Notes under the pieces: generated by a model
What the model saw: only the letters and a program-made list of their open reading frames with translations
Told to the model about the DNA's origin: nothing
Database searches by the model: none
Position numbers and translations under genes: made by a program
Shown: piece after piece, positions 52,810-64,000 of the stretch
How the letters are laid out: each line of letters begins with the position of its first letter
Position numbering within the stretch: the stretch's first letter is position 1
Origin: Rosellinia necatrix
Lineage: Eukaryota > Ascomycota > Sordariomycetes > Xylariales > Xylariaceae
Length of the DNA: 64,000 nucleotides
Reading direction: 5' to 3'
NCBI GenBank assembly: GCA_021209875.1
Contig: JAGYVD010000005.1
Coordinates: 1,178,001-1,242,000 of the forward strand

Positions 52810-54760
52810 AGTTGAATGGAATCTACAGGTTAGATGCGATTCACAGGCAATAACCCTTTGCCGGTATTTGAATTAGCGCTTTGTGGGGGTCTACGAGCTT
52901 CTATGAATTTTAATGCGGCATGTGGCCGGAATACGGACAGATGGCAATACGGACAGATGGCAGAAGAAATGCAGGGATATTTCTGGTTAGGAGTTTTGTA
53001 GCAAGGCATTGTGTGGTATATCCAGCCAGCAGTCTTGCATTGGTAGACAAGATAAAGAAAAAATAGACATAGAGTCAGACCGCTTAGGAAATCCGCTGCC
53101 TCAAGGCTACTGCCATGTGAGAAGACAAAAACTGACATTGGTGCGCTATGCTATAGATAAATGGGGTTTTACGGTCTAGATTCCTGTTTAACTATTGTAG
53201 AACATGTAGGGCGGACATTTACTATGAATTCATCGCTTGCTTCTTTTTTTTTTTTTTTGATGTTTTGATATTGAAATAAAAAAAAAATAAGAAAAAAACC
53301 TCAAGACACCGGCCAATAAATCGGGTTGTCATACTTGAGTTTGTCGATGTGGGATGTGACTGACCTATGTACAGATGAACTTCGGAGCCTACCATATCCC
53401 ATACATATTAATGGGGTCTTATTGTAACAACCCGTCAGCTCCTTGGCAGTGGTGTATACTTGGTGTGGGTATGTTGACACTTGTGATTCTGCTGTTTGCC
53501 CATTGGTGGCTTGTGTCTGCTCGTGCGACCATCCGAATCAAGGCTGGTATGGTCTCCATCAAGGTCTAACCATGATCGCACGGCAATCCAACAAAAGCAT
53601 TATTATTCGACTACCGGTACAAGTACTGCTAGTATTTAGACAGTACCTACCTCAGTGGCGACCTTTATCTGGTGTAGCGCACAAGAACCACATATTATCC
53701 AGTCGTGAAACCATAAACCTAATCTGTCTGCTCTGCTACCTTAGTCAGGCACGGCAGGCACGGCAGGCATGGCAGGTAGGTACAATCTATGTTCAGGTAG
53801 GGATGTATCCATCTACCTAGCTAGGTAAGTAGTTAGTGGCTAGAAGTGGGTGTGGTAGGTATTGTGGTTGTGTGTTTAGTCCAAGAACAAAAGAAAAGCA
53901 AAGAGAAGGGAAAAGAGAAACGATACCCGTTTAAAACCGCATATATTCTAGATCAGATAGGCAATTAGTGTATGTAGGTAATCAAGTGATGGTAGTTGCT
54001 ATAACCACCATGTCTATAGTCTATAAGCTGTAGCGGGGGGTGACTGCCCACGTTGAGGAATTCAAGTTCTTCTGGCTCAGCTGCAAATTACCTGCCGCCG
54101 CGGTGACTGCAGCCGCAACTGCAGCCGCAACCGCAGCCACCTAGTTAACTGCCTATGTACTTACCCATTTGACGGGTTTGCACGTGGAAAGACCAGTGTG
54201 CACCTGCGAACCAAAAAAATGGGTTAGGCCCTGCCACTACTCTTCGGATCGTCACCAGTAGCACCTCAAGGCGTCTGCGGACTGACTAGTCTAGCTCTGC
54301 TTCCTCCACAACCGCAGGCAAAGCAAGTGCTTATCCCCACGAGCAGCAGCGGCGACGGCAACGGCGACAGCAACGGCAGCAGCACAGCGCGGCAGCAGCA
54401 CAACGCGGCAGCAGCACAACGCGGCAGCATCCGGCGACCGAACCAGCTGACCTCCCGCTTCCTGCCGAACCGCCTGCGATCTCCGAGAACTCTGAGAGCC
54501 CTGAGAACGCTGAGAACTCTAGAGCTGTTGCTTCCTCCGACTCGCGACAGCAACGAGACCACGTCCGTCCGGCTTCGACAAGGCACCAACCACCATGAGG
54601 AGGGTCAGGTTGTCACCATCGCCCACTCCCTGACCGCCGCACGACCTCCATCTCGGCCTCGCGCTCGTCCGTTCGCCCTGTGCCCATCTGTGCTTGCGTT
54701 CAGCCGTCCCTATTGTATAGATTCCTGACCACGACCCCGTCCTATGCCTCACAGCACCTC
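52810..54760. other. Intergenic and 5' leader region before the histidine kinase gene
   Basis: No exon identified. Poly(T)/poly(A) tracts at 53,245-53,300, a cluster of tetranucleotide motifs at 53,640-53,830, a CTGCAGCCGCAAC repeat at 54,105-54,138 and a GCGGCAGCAGCACAAC repeat at 54,389-54,428. The final few hundred bases are probably the 5' UTR of the kinase. Confidence 0.5.
54373..54428 (+). repeat. 16-bp tandem repeat in the kinase leader
   Basis: GCGGCAGCAGCACAAC is repeated twice exactly (54,389-54,420) with degenerate half units on each side. The region just upstream of the kinase start is CAG/CGG-rich. Confidence 0.8.
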
Positions 54761-57700
54761 ATGATGGATGGATCCGTGGCTCTGCTGGACGAGCAGCAGG
54801 TCGATCCGCCTGCCCGCATCTTCGAACGACTGAGACAGCTGGCCGGTTACTCGTGGGATGAAAATAACAAGCCTGTCCACTCGACCTATGACAACTGGTA
54901 GTGGAAGCATCCTCCCTTCATGCCGCTGCTCGTGCTAATTTCCTTTGTCCAAACCAGGCACTTCTTCGGCACCCGCTTTGTCACTCGTTGCTCGACCACC
55001 GCAACCACCCCCATGCAATCCCTGCAGAATACGTCAAGTTTCCCTAAACTGAGTCCGAGCCGTACCCTGCCCTTTGAACCCCAGCCTTTCTTCCCGGGGC
55101 CGAGAAGCGAAGGTAGAAGCGATGGCAGGAGTGATGGCAGCCCTGAGCGTTTGGGTGCTTCACCTCTCGGTCCCCCTGGCCCCCCCGTCGCCTCCTCGGC
55201 CATTGATCCACCTCTCAACCTCGACGAACAACCAGTTGTGGCCCGAGTTTCCTACCATGTCCTCCGTGAGGAGAGATCTTTTCACACCGCCAAGACCCTC
55301 ATCGCCACTGCCGACCCTGAGGGGGTGCATAACGCAAAGCCCATCGACTTGGTCCGCCTCAGCCCTCAACCCAGTGATCGTGGACCTATTGTCGTTGCGA
55401 TCTACGAGCACCTCGGCCCCAACTACCTCTTCCGATCTCTCGACCTAGGCCCCGCATTTTACTTTGCCAAGAAAGTTGACGACCGATTAGAGGCGTATCG
55501 CCGGCTTGACTTTCACCTCGACCCTCCCATCAGCTTGATGTACTTCCTGGACTTTGCCATCGGCGCAACCCAATGCTTAGAGCTTTTGCATCATCGCCAT
55601 GGAATGGTGCACGGAGAAATCAGAGCCGACGCCTTCCATTACAATATACAGGCTAATCAGGTCAAGCTAGTTAGTTTCGGTTCCGGATTACGCTCTTTCG
55701 AACATGGGCTTACTAGCACCGGATGGTCTACACTTTCCAAGGAGCTGGGGGCAAAGAATAAGCTTGTATATATCAGCCCGGAACAAACAGGGCGGATGCC
55801 CGTGGAACCGGATACTCGGACTGATATTTACTCGGTGGGTGTCCTTTTTTGGATGCTTCTCACGCAACAACCTGTATTCACTGGGACTACGCCCCTAGAC
55901 ATCGTGCAGTCTGTGCTCGGTCGCCGGATACCAATGGTGTCAAATATCAGGAATGATGTTCCTGATGCTATTGGACGTATTATCCAAAAATGTACATCCA
56001 AGCATATCCCAGATCGGTACAATTCCGCTAGTGGCCTCAAGTACGATCTCCAATCCGTTCAAAAACTGCTAGAAAGCGGTGATCAAGACGCCTTAAAGAA
56101 TTGGACTGTTGCCTCAAAGGACGTGTCGTCATTTTTCATGCTTCCCACAACGATGGTCGGACGCGATAAAGAGAGGGGAGTAATTGCGGATATAATCGAA
56201 CGCGTTGCGAAGCTGCAGGCTTCAAGCAAAAAGTATGATGTTTCTCGTTTCTCAGATACGTCTGGTCGTACTACCACCGACGTACTAGACACAATCGACG
56301 CATCCAGTGAAGGCGAGCTTTCCATTGAGGGTGAAAGCGTGCCAAACGATCCGTTCATGCAAAGCAACTTCTCAAGCGCAAAACCAGCCTTATCGTACAA
56401 CCAGCGATCAGCTAATGGGACAGCCTCCAACGCTGCCTCGGATGATACTGCCCCGTCAGCTCGCTCCGCAAAATCAGCCACGTCTACAAAGCAGTCATCA
56501 AAGATATCGGCGAAACATACATCTAGTGAAACCAAGAGCTGGGCAGACAATGCTAGCGAACGACAGATGTCGGTGAAACACACTTCCAGTGAAAGCTCGA
56601 GCAGGCTCTCGAAACAACTGAGCTCATCCAAATACCGAAGGAGGGGTTATTGTGAAATCGTAACAATCGAAGGTGCTGGGGGGCTCGGAAAGAGTTTACT
56701 TGTGCAGGAGGTCCTGGTAGAAGCGAGGAGAAGAGGATATTGTGCGACAGCAAAGTTCGATACTGCCAGGCGCACAGCGTTTGCGCCGCTCCTCAAACTG
56801 GTGTCTTCGTTGTTTAGACAAGTCTGGGGCGAGAGGAATACCGACACTTCTCTTCACACATCTCTCAGAGACTATGTCCGGCCCATATGGCCCAGTCTTC
56901 ATCAAATACTTGGGCTACCTGAATTTCTCTTCGGCCAGCCGGAGCAGAACATCGCAAGCTCGGCGTCTTCGATACAAAGTTCAACTAGTGGCCGTAACAG
57001 TTTATTGCCTCTGAGGAGGCGAGGCTCCTCCGGAAGCCCCCCATCATCCTCACAAACACGCAGCCCCCATGCGTCATCACAAAGCTCGCACGATTATGTA
57101 CGCAGAGGCGCATCTACCAAGACGATCCGTTTCATGAATACCTTCCTTGATATCCTCAGAATCTTTACGACTCACCACCTCATTTGTTTATGTCTTGACG
57201 ACCTGCAATTCGCCGATGACGAATCGATGGAGCTGATTTCGCAAGTAATTGCGGCGAGACTGAAGATGGTCCTCATTGTCACGTATCGTCCTGAGGAATT
57301 AACCCCGGAAAGGCTACACAAAATCTTGAATCCGGCGCAAACGGAAGGTATGTCGTCTCAGATAGCATTCCAACTTCTTGTGTGTTAAACTCATATTTCA
57401 TAGAATTACCGAGGGCCGGCCGTTCAAAGGTCACCAGAGTCGTCCTATCGCCTCTATCCGAAGACGAGACTGTGCGGTACGTTGGGTACACCCTTTGTCG
57501 CCCCCCGGAGGACATCGCTCCTCTAGCGCTCATTCTTAGATCAAAAACTGCTGGGAATCCATTCTACCTCAGGGAAATGCTGAACGCGTGCTACCGCCAA
57601 AAATGCATCTGGTATGATTACCGGGAGAGCCGCTGGCTCTACGACTTGGACCGGCTTTTTGAGCAATTTAAAGGCGAGCACGGTTACGGTGTCTTAGACA

Positions 57701-60700
57701 ACGATTTTATCGCCCGTCGGTTGAACGAGTTGCCGCCAGCGTCACGTTGGATATTGGCGTGGGCAGCACTGTTGGGCAATTCATTTTCGTTTGACCTAGT
57801 TTGCCAACTAATGAGTAGTGACTTTGGTCTCATCGATGGTGAATGCGCTGATCCGAAAGTATCTCAACAACTCGCGGTATTTTCGAAGAGAGCCCTTGTC
57901 GCGGGTCTGCAAGCGGCAGTTAACGCGTGCATTATCGTGCAAGGGGAGACGGATGACAGATTTCGGTTCGCACATGATAGATACGTACAAGCAGCTGCGG
58001 TGAGTCACCATGTTTTATTACATCGTTAAGCCTTCCCTAGTCCTCGCTAACAATTCAGAATTGCCAGTCCTTGAAGGCGTGCACTATCCGAAGCATGCAT
58101 TTCGTGATAGCGCAGACCCTCATGACGCAGTCCGGTTCAGGGATAAAGGCGAGGGACAATACCGCCTCCCACATTTGCGAGTCCGTTGACATGATCAGGC
58201 AACGGGTTCGAGATCGCTATCCCTTTCGGAAACATCTCATGGAGTGTGCAGCAACAGCCGTTGAGAATGGGGCGAAGCCAACAGCAGTCAAATACTACCG
58301 TCGTGCCATGCTGCTTTTGCAATCAGATCCCTGGACCGAAGGAAAAGAGGATGTACACTACGATGAGACTCTTCAATTACATCTCCGGGCTGCAGAATGC
58401 TATGTATACATGGGCAACCACGAAGCGGCTCAAGAATTAACAGATACTGTATTTAAAAACGCCACGACTCCCGACGACAAGGCGACTGCTGCTCTATTAC
58501 ACTCCCGCATTCAATTCCAAAGCGGCGATGCAGATCTGGCACTCGCTACACTGAAGCAAAGCCTGCATCAGCTAAATGTCGAATTTGATCCTCAGCCAAC
58601 ATATCAAAAGTGCGATGACACCTTCAGGGAACTCACCCAGAGAATCATAGCCATGGGCAGTACCCAAGCTATTAGTCCTCCCCACCAGGATAATTCTCAG
58701 CAAATGACATCCAGAGTGCTTCTTGGAGATGCCGTTCAAGCCGCGTGGTGGAGCGATGCCCTCGAATTTTATAACCTGGCCTTGGCTTTGATGGACATGC
58801 ACCTAAAAGAGGGGGCAACACCCCAGTCTGGCGTGGCATTCTTGTTCTTGGCCATGATTGCAGTGTCAAGATTCAACATGCTAGAGTTGGCATCGGAGCT
58901 TGGCAGCCATTGCTCGGAGCTCCTTGAAATGTTCCGGGATCCGGCGTCTGTCGCCCGCGGACAGATGACCTACCTCACGTTTATTAGTCACATAAATACA
59001 CCGCTCTGTATATCAGTAACGTTTTGCGACCAGTCCCTCGACTATGCCGCAAGCTCTGGAGAACGCGCGTCGGTTATTCTCAGCTTCGGGCTCTCGGTGC
59101 AAATGAAATTCTTTGCGAGCGACAATGTCGCAGACCTTGAGTCTATATGTCAGTACTGCTGCGAGGAGGTTCCGGGCTGGCACGAGGACGCCAGGGGCGG
59201 CACTTTTTTGATATCAATTAGACAGGTATGCCGATCGCTTCAAGGGAAGACGAATGTAATCGATGCGAAAGGTGTGATGTCCGATAGCCAGCACGATTCG
59301 ATAGCCTATAAGGCTTGGCTTGACGGGTACACCAAGAATGGCGGTAGATCAGTTCTCTTCTACGAAACCATAGAGATTATTCCTTTGTATCTCTACGGTC
59401 ATTACAAAGAAGCCTGCGAACTTGGGCGCAGATGTTTGGACAAACTTGACCTGATCTGGTCCGCCCGCAATACTCGAGTCGTCTTTGTTTTCTATGGACT
59501 AGCACGCGCGGGACTTGTTCTGCAAAAGCTAGCGGACCCACGAACGAACACGGCAGACATGCAAAATGAAGTTCAAGACACCATTACCCAGATTACAAGC
59601 TTTAGCCGAAAGGTCAAAGATTGGGAGCTTGTTTCGAACGTCAATTACCTTACATGGTCCAAATTCCTGGACGCTCAGGTTGCAGAGCTAAGCGGAGAGC
59701 ATGGCTCCGCGATCCGTCTGTATGAGGCGGGCCTGGATCATGCTTCGCAATATGGTTTCACATTTGAGGAGGCTCTTGGCAACTATCTAATGGCCGGTTT
59801 CTTCGTCCGGCAAACAGCAAGGCGATCAGCAACGGCAGTCCTTAAAGAATCAATATCGCTCTGGAGGCAATTAGGGGCACTGGGCATCGCTCACGCCATC
59901 GAAGAAGACCATGTGCTTCTCCTTCGTGGCCCAACGCCAAACCCTCGATCAGCCGAAGTAGCTGTTCAAACGGATTTCGCGGGCGATTCTGCATCCGTAA
60001 CATACACAGCAGAGGGGGAAGATGTCCGTCAACCTGGACAATCCACAATTGAAGAAACGAAAGAAACTCGGATGGCAGCATGGCGTGGATCGACAACACA
60101 AACCGAACCCGGCATCGGCCTTCCAGCCCTTGATATGATTGACTTACACGCCATTCTAGTTTCGTCACAGGTTATCTCGTCCGTTTTGCAGGTTGATGTC
60201 TTACTCAAAACAATGTGCGACGTCATACTGCAAACGTGCGGAGGATCCGTCACGCAAGCGGCCATTATCGTCCAAGATGAAGAGGATAAAACAAAAAACG
60301 CTTGGTGCATCGCCGCTAGTGGGGAGCCGGAAAAAGGTGCAATAGCTCATTTACCTGGACTGCCGCTGATCGGGACGTCTCAGGTTGCAGAAAACGTTGT
60401 CCTCTACTGCACACGCTTTCGTGAGGTAGTCTTCATTTCCGATCTCGTCACCGATGAGAGGTTCGGCAACGTAGCAGAATCCTGGCTACAAAAGAATATA
60501 ACGAGCAAGGCCGTCGTTGCAATCCCAATATGCCATGGCGCGAAACCGCTTCTTGGTGTGCTTTACCTCGAGGGAGAATCTGGGTCATTTACAGACAGAA
60601 TAATCACAGTGTTGCAACTGTTGGTCAACCAGATAGGTATCAGCTACTCCAATGCTCTCGCCATGAAGGAACTTGAGAAGGCGTTTAAAGAGAATGACGC

Positions 60701-62240
60701 GATGATTGATTTACAGAAGAGAGCACTTGCACAAGCCAAGGACGCCGAGGCCAAGGCCAAGGATGCGGAGAATGAGGCCAAACGCAATGTCAAAATTGCC
60801 GAGGAGGCTGCTAAAGCCAAGAATATCTTCCTCGCGAATGTGTCTCATGAGTTACGTACACCTTTGAACGGTGTGATTGGTAATTCAGAGCTCTTAAGGG
60901 ACAGCAACCTCAACAAGGAGCAATCAGAAATGGCAGAGTCGATTCGGGTATCGGCCGATCTCTTGCACACCGTCATAAATGATATATTGGACTTCTCGAA
61001 AATGGAGGCTGAGAAGATGAAGCTGTACATCATCGCATTTAATCCCGAGGAGATGGTCCGCGAAGTGGTCAGAGCAGCCTCGTACAGCTACCGGGAAAAG
61101 ACATCAAAGAAGAATGTTAAAATCGTGCAAGATATCAACTTACCCTCTATGCTAATATATGGGGACCCGATACGTCTCCATCAAGTCCTTGGAAACCTTA
61201 TTAGCAATAGTCTCAAGTTTACCGACGACGGGTCAATTACGATCGGCGCCAAGGTCGATTCGGACTGGGCTGAGAAAGTCAAGTTAACCTTTTGGGTTCG
61301 CGATACCGGTATTGGCATACCTCCTAAACAGCTCGAAAACCTTTTCAAGCCGTTCAGCCAAGCCGACGCGAGCACCGCTCGAAAATATGGCGGCAGTGGG
61401 CTTGGCCTCAGCATCTGCAAGTCACTGATCGAAACCATGATGCAAGGGCGGATCCAACTAGAAAGCCAGGAGAATTCCGGTACCACCGTCCGGTTTACCG
61501 TCACCTTCGACAAGGCAAAGCCAGAAGCGTCTGCCGGCGATGTCCAGAACGTACAAGTACCACAGATACCGGAACAGCCACGTGGGGGCCTTCAACAAGT
61601 AATCAAAGACGACTCTCCAAACCCATACATAGATTTGACCACGGTACCTCAGGATCAGCTGCGGATTTGTATTGCTGAAGATAATCTCATTAATCAGAGA
61701 ATAGCCATCCAATACGTACGTAAGCTTGGGTATACACACGTCGATGCATATGAGAACGGGCTAAAGGCAGTGGAGGGCTTACGACAGAAAGCTCGCGAGG
61801 GGAAACCCTACCATGTTGTTCTCATGGATGTGCAAATGCCTGTCCTGGATGGCTACGAAGCAACGAAGCTCCTGCGACAAGATCCCAACGAGGAAGTCAA
61901 AAGCATTTTAGTTATCGCAATGACAGCGTCGGCAATCCAGGGCGATCGAGAGAAGTGCTTAGCTGCAGGCATGAACGACTACTTAGCAAAGCCTGTCAAG
62001 GCCGAGTTGCTCAAGCGAAAATTGGACACTTACACTACTGGGCAGGCCCTACCGCCGACTTCCCTCGCTAATCATGTGCCAGATCCGATGAGGCCAAGGC
62101 ATGCGAATGGTGAGACTTCGTCCCCGCCAACTTCTTCCGCTCCCCACGAACATGAGATGTCCAACCACCGTTCGAGCAACGAACCACTACCTCCCAAACC
62201 TCTAATTCCTAAAGACTCCGAATCTACTTCATCACAATGA
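54761..62240 (+). CDS. Group X hybrid histidine kinase (pseudokinase-AAA-GAF-HK-REC)
   Basis: Exons 54761-54897, 54958-57347, 57404-57999 and 58068-62240 give 2,431 aa. Domains in order: a protein-kinase-like domain (about 115-390) with HGEIRADAFH at His264 in place of HRD and VSFGSG in place of DFG, so probably inactive, ending YISPEQTGRM...DIYSVGVLFWMLL; a Ser-rich linker (about 430-600); an AAA/NACHT-like ATPase with Walker A GAGGLGKS (618-625) and LICLCLDDLQFADDES as Walker B; a long TPR-like helical region; GAF (about 1735-1905); coiled coil (1913-1962); HisKA with phospho-His1968 in NVSHELRTPLNGV; HATPase with the N box at about 2073 and DTGIGIPP/GGSGLGLS; and a receiver domain with Asp2295 in VLMDVQMP plus the TAS and AKPVK residues. 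This is the Phk1/Phk2 (Mak2/Mak3) and Chk1 architecture, linked in yeasts to oxidative stress and cell-wall responses. No membrane helix, so cytosolic. Confidence 0.95.
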
Positions 62241-64000
62241 GCAGCTTACTTTCAGTCTCACATTTCCCGAGAGCTTCTTGGGAGGTCAGCTGAAGCATTC
62301 TAGACTATTGGAGGCAACACTTATGGTCCAGGCATACCCCTGAATTAAGCGCTTTCACCTACCCTTCGTTGCGCTAGCAAGAGAAAGGGCGTTTGTATAC
62401 CACTGAATGAAGTCTTGTGCTAGCGTCGCAAGTGGACGAATGACACGCGCGTGGCTGCTAGTTAGTCACGATACTGGGTCTCAGTCAAAAACCTATAGGT
62501 GGGTGGGCAGGCGGATTCATCAAAACTGATTTTTCACTGGCCTCTGCTTCAGAGCTTTTGATGCCTTTTCAATTGACGCAGAAATAGCGTTTACACGTAT
62601 GCCTAAGGCGCTCTTTAGACAAGAAAGCATGGTTATGGTTTTGCATTTAGGCATAGCAGCAGAAGGTACACCATCGAAGGTGTTATGGTTTTTTTTTTTC
62701 TTTTTTTGTGTACTGCATGAGCATAAAACTTGGACTGGCGGTTATATCGGGAATCGAATAGGCACTCAGATGGGATTATAGGTACGGGCTCAGGCACCGC
62801 GTCTTTCAATAAGGGTAGCAGAGCTAGACTACCATGACAGTTAGTCAGGCTCTTCGCCGCCTAAGAACCGCCAAAGACGATGCAGACAGAAACAGTAGTT
62901 ACATAGCATGACTATCCACGTAATGGGAATAGCAATACCAATATACGATGATTGCTCATGATTACCATTAGTGCCCACGCGTCGTTTACACAAAGTTTAC
63001 ATTTTTCAGCCACCGAAGTGCCATAACATCCTTGCACTGGTTCTACCCTTCCTTTACCATCGTGTTCTTCTACTGTAAGTAAATTCGGATTGCCTCATGA
63101 ACATACAAGAAAGTTGACTAAACCAGTGGTGATATAGGGATGGGGGCGTATGAGTCAGGCGTCAGGCTCAGAAGAGTCAGTTGGTTAATCGGTGTCGCAT
63201 GATATGATATATTGCTCTATTATCACCGTTTGCATGGTTTTTCCCTCATTCTCACTCGGGTACTCTGTCTCTCTGCCTCTCTGTTTCTCTCTATCGCGTT
63301 AAGCGCCGGTTGCCTAATTCAGCAGATAGACCGAAACGGCTGTTCCTTTTTCTCTCTGGTTCCTTGGCCCTTTTTTTTTCTTCCCTTTTTTTTTTTCCTC
63401 CTCGGTCCCTCGTCGTCTGAGGCGTTCCATCCCGTAACCCCTGTATTGCCCGATCGGAGGGAGGGAAGGGGAAGCGGGGTGGGGAGGTCGGCCACCGGCA
63501 AAGAAAACAAGAGGGTAGGTACGTAGTAGGTAGGTATCCCGATCGATGCTACTAGGGAGAGCTCTTAGGAAACAGGCACCGTGATGTTATGTTGGATCGG
63601 TGCTACGGTGCCGTTACAAGGCTGGCGCTTTTTCTCCTTCGGTCTTTCTTGCCCATTTGTATGAATGAACCTAGGCCCAAGTGCGCATTTCGTGGAGGCA
63701 CGGACAAGCCATGTAAACGCTCGCTAACGCCACTTGTTTCATCTCGTCCAGGGCGTAGAGATTCGGTCTTTTCCTTCGCATATTTCCCTTGCCCTCTTTT
63801 TTCGTCATGGATAAGCTGACTGAAGCCACACGCGGTAGGGGCCAGGGGGCTGGGGGGGGGTAATACACGTGTAGAGTTGCCCTTTTTCTCTTTCAGTACA
63901 GCACACTACGGCAGCAGCAGCAGGAACGATAACACGTAGGGTAGGCTGTCTCGGACGATCACTCTCGTCTGTTCATGATATGTAGAGCAAGATTGAAATT
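62241..64000. other. 3' flank of the kinase gene, no further gene seen
   Basis: The kinase 3' UTR followed by sequence with poly(T) and pyrimidine tracts (62,690-62,708; 63,370-63,400) and a short TAGG motif cluster (63,513-63,536). No exon of a next gene could be supported before the window ends. Confidence 0.5.

Noticed and set aside
56083..56631. 182-codon minus-strand frame in the kinase gene
   Set aside because: Antisense to the serine-rich linker of the kinase. Composition fully explained by that.

Overview
The window is a piece of nuclear chromosome from a filamentous ascomycete (Pezizomycotina, probably Sordariomycetes). The evidence is short spliceosomal introns of about 50-130 nt with GTANGT donors and YAG acceptors, fungus-only families (Chs7 family, NCE101, a group X hybrid histidine kinase, UDP-galactopyranose mutase) and a sharply bounded AT-rich block that shows the C-to-T decay of repeat-induced point mutation (RIP).

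Region 1-20,260 is a RIP-decayed transposon graveyard without a live gene. Reading both strands resolves a nested structure. An unclassified element occurs twice in inverted orientation: 1-3,446 on minus, and on plus from about 6,300 with the same 3.4 kb colinear once later insertions are removed. The plus copy is interrupted by a Ty3-type LTR retrotransposon (7,964-14,812; two 270-bp LTRs, 5-bp target duplication, reverse transcriptase relic on minus) and by two short solo-LTR-like inserts with 5-bp target duplications that escaped RIP (7,249-7,451 and 16,694-16,905). Two inverted copies of a palindrome-rich element (about 6,087-6,300 and 18,766-18,935) flank the assembly.

Region 20,900-62,240 is ordinary gene space with twelve genes: a kynurenine-type aminotransferase (+, one-base frameshift near the end), an aldehyde dehydrogenase (-), an MFS sugar transporter (-, probable N-terminal frameshift), a Chs7-family chaperone (+, six exons), the TFIIH subunit Ssl1/p44 (+), 4-hydroxyphenylpyruvate dioxygenase (HPPD, -), a TTC36-like TPR protein (+), NCE101 (-), ribosomal protein eL27 (+), a triose-phosphate/nucleotide-sugar transporter (-), UDP-galactopyranose mutase (+) and a 2,431-residue group X hybrid histidine kinase (+). 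The last 1.76 kb holds no gene I can support.

Most neighbours look like unrelated housekeeping genes. The exception is the divergent pair HPPD / TTC36-like, which shares a 1.03-kb intergenic region with five copies of a CTAGTCAGGTAAC motif. Mammalian TTC36 is reported to stabilise HPPD protein, so this arrangement suggests a fungal version of the same partnership. Cell-wall and surface functions recur (Chs7-like chaperone, UGM for galactofuranose, a Golgi-type sugar transporter, the sensor kinase) but they are not clustered. Two genes each carry one extra C in a homopolymer, which points to base-calling error or to recent inactivation.
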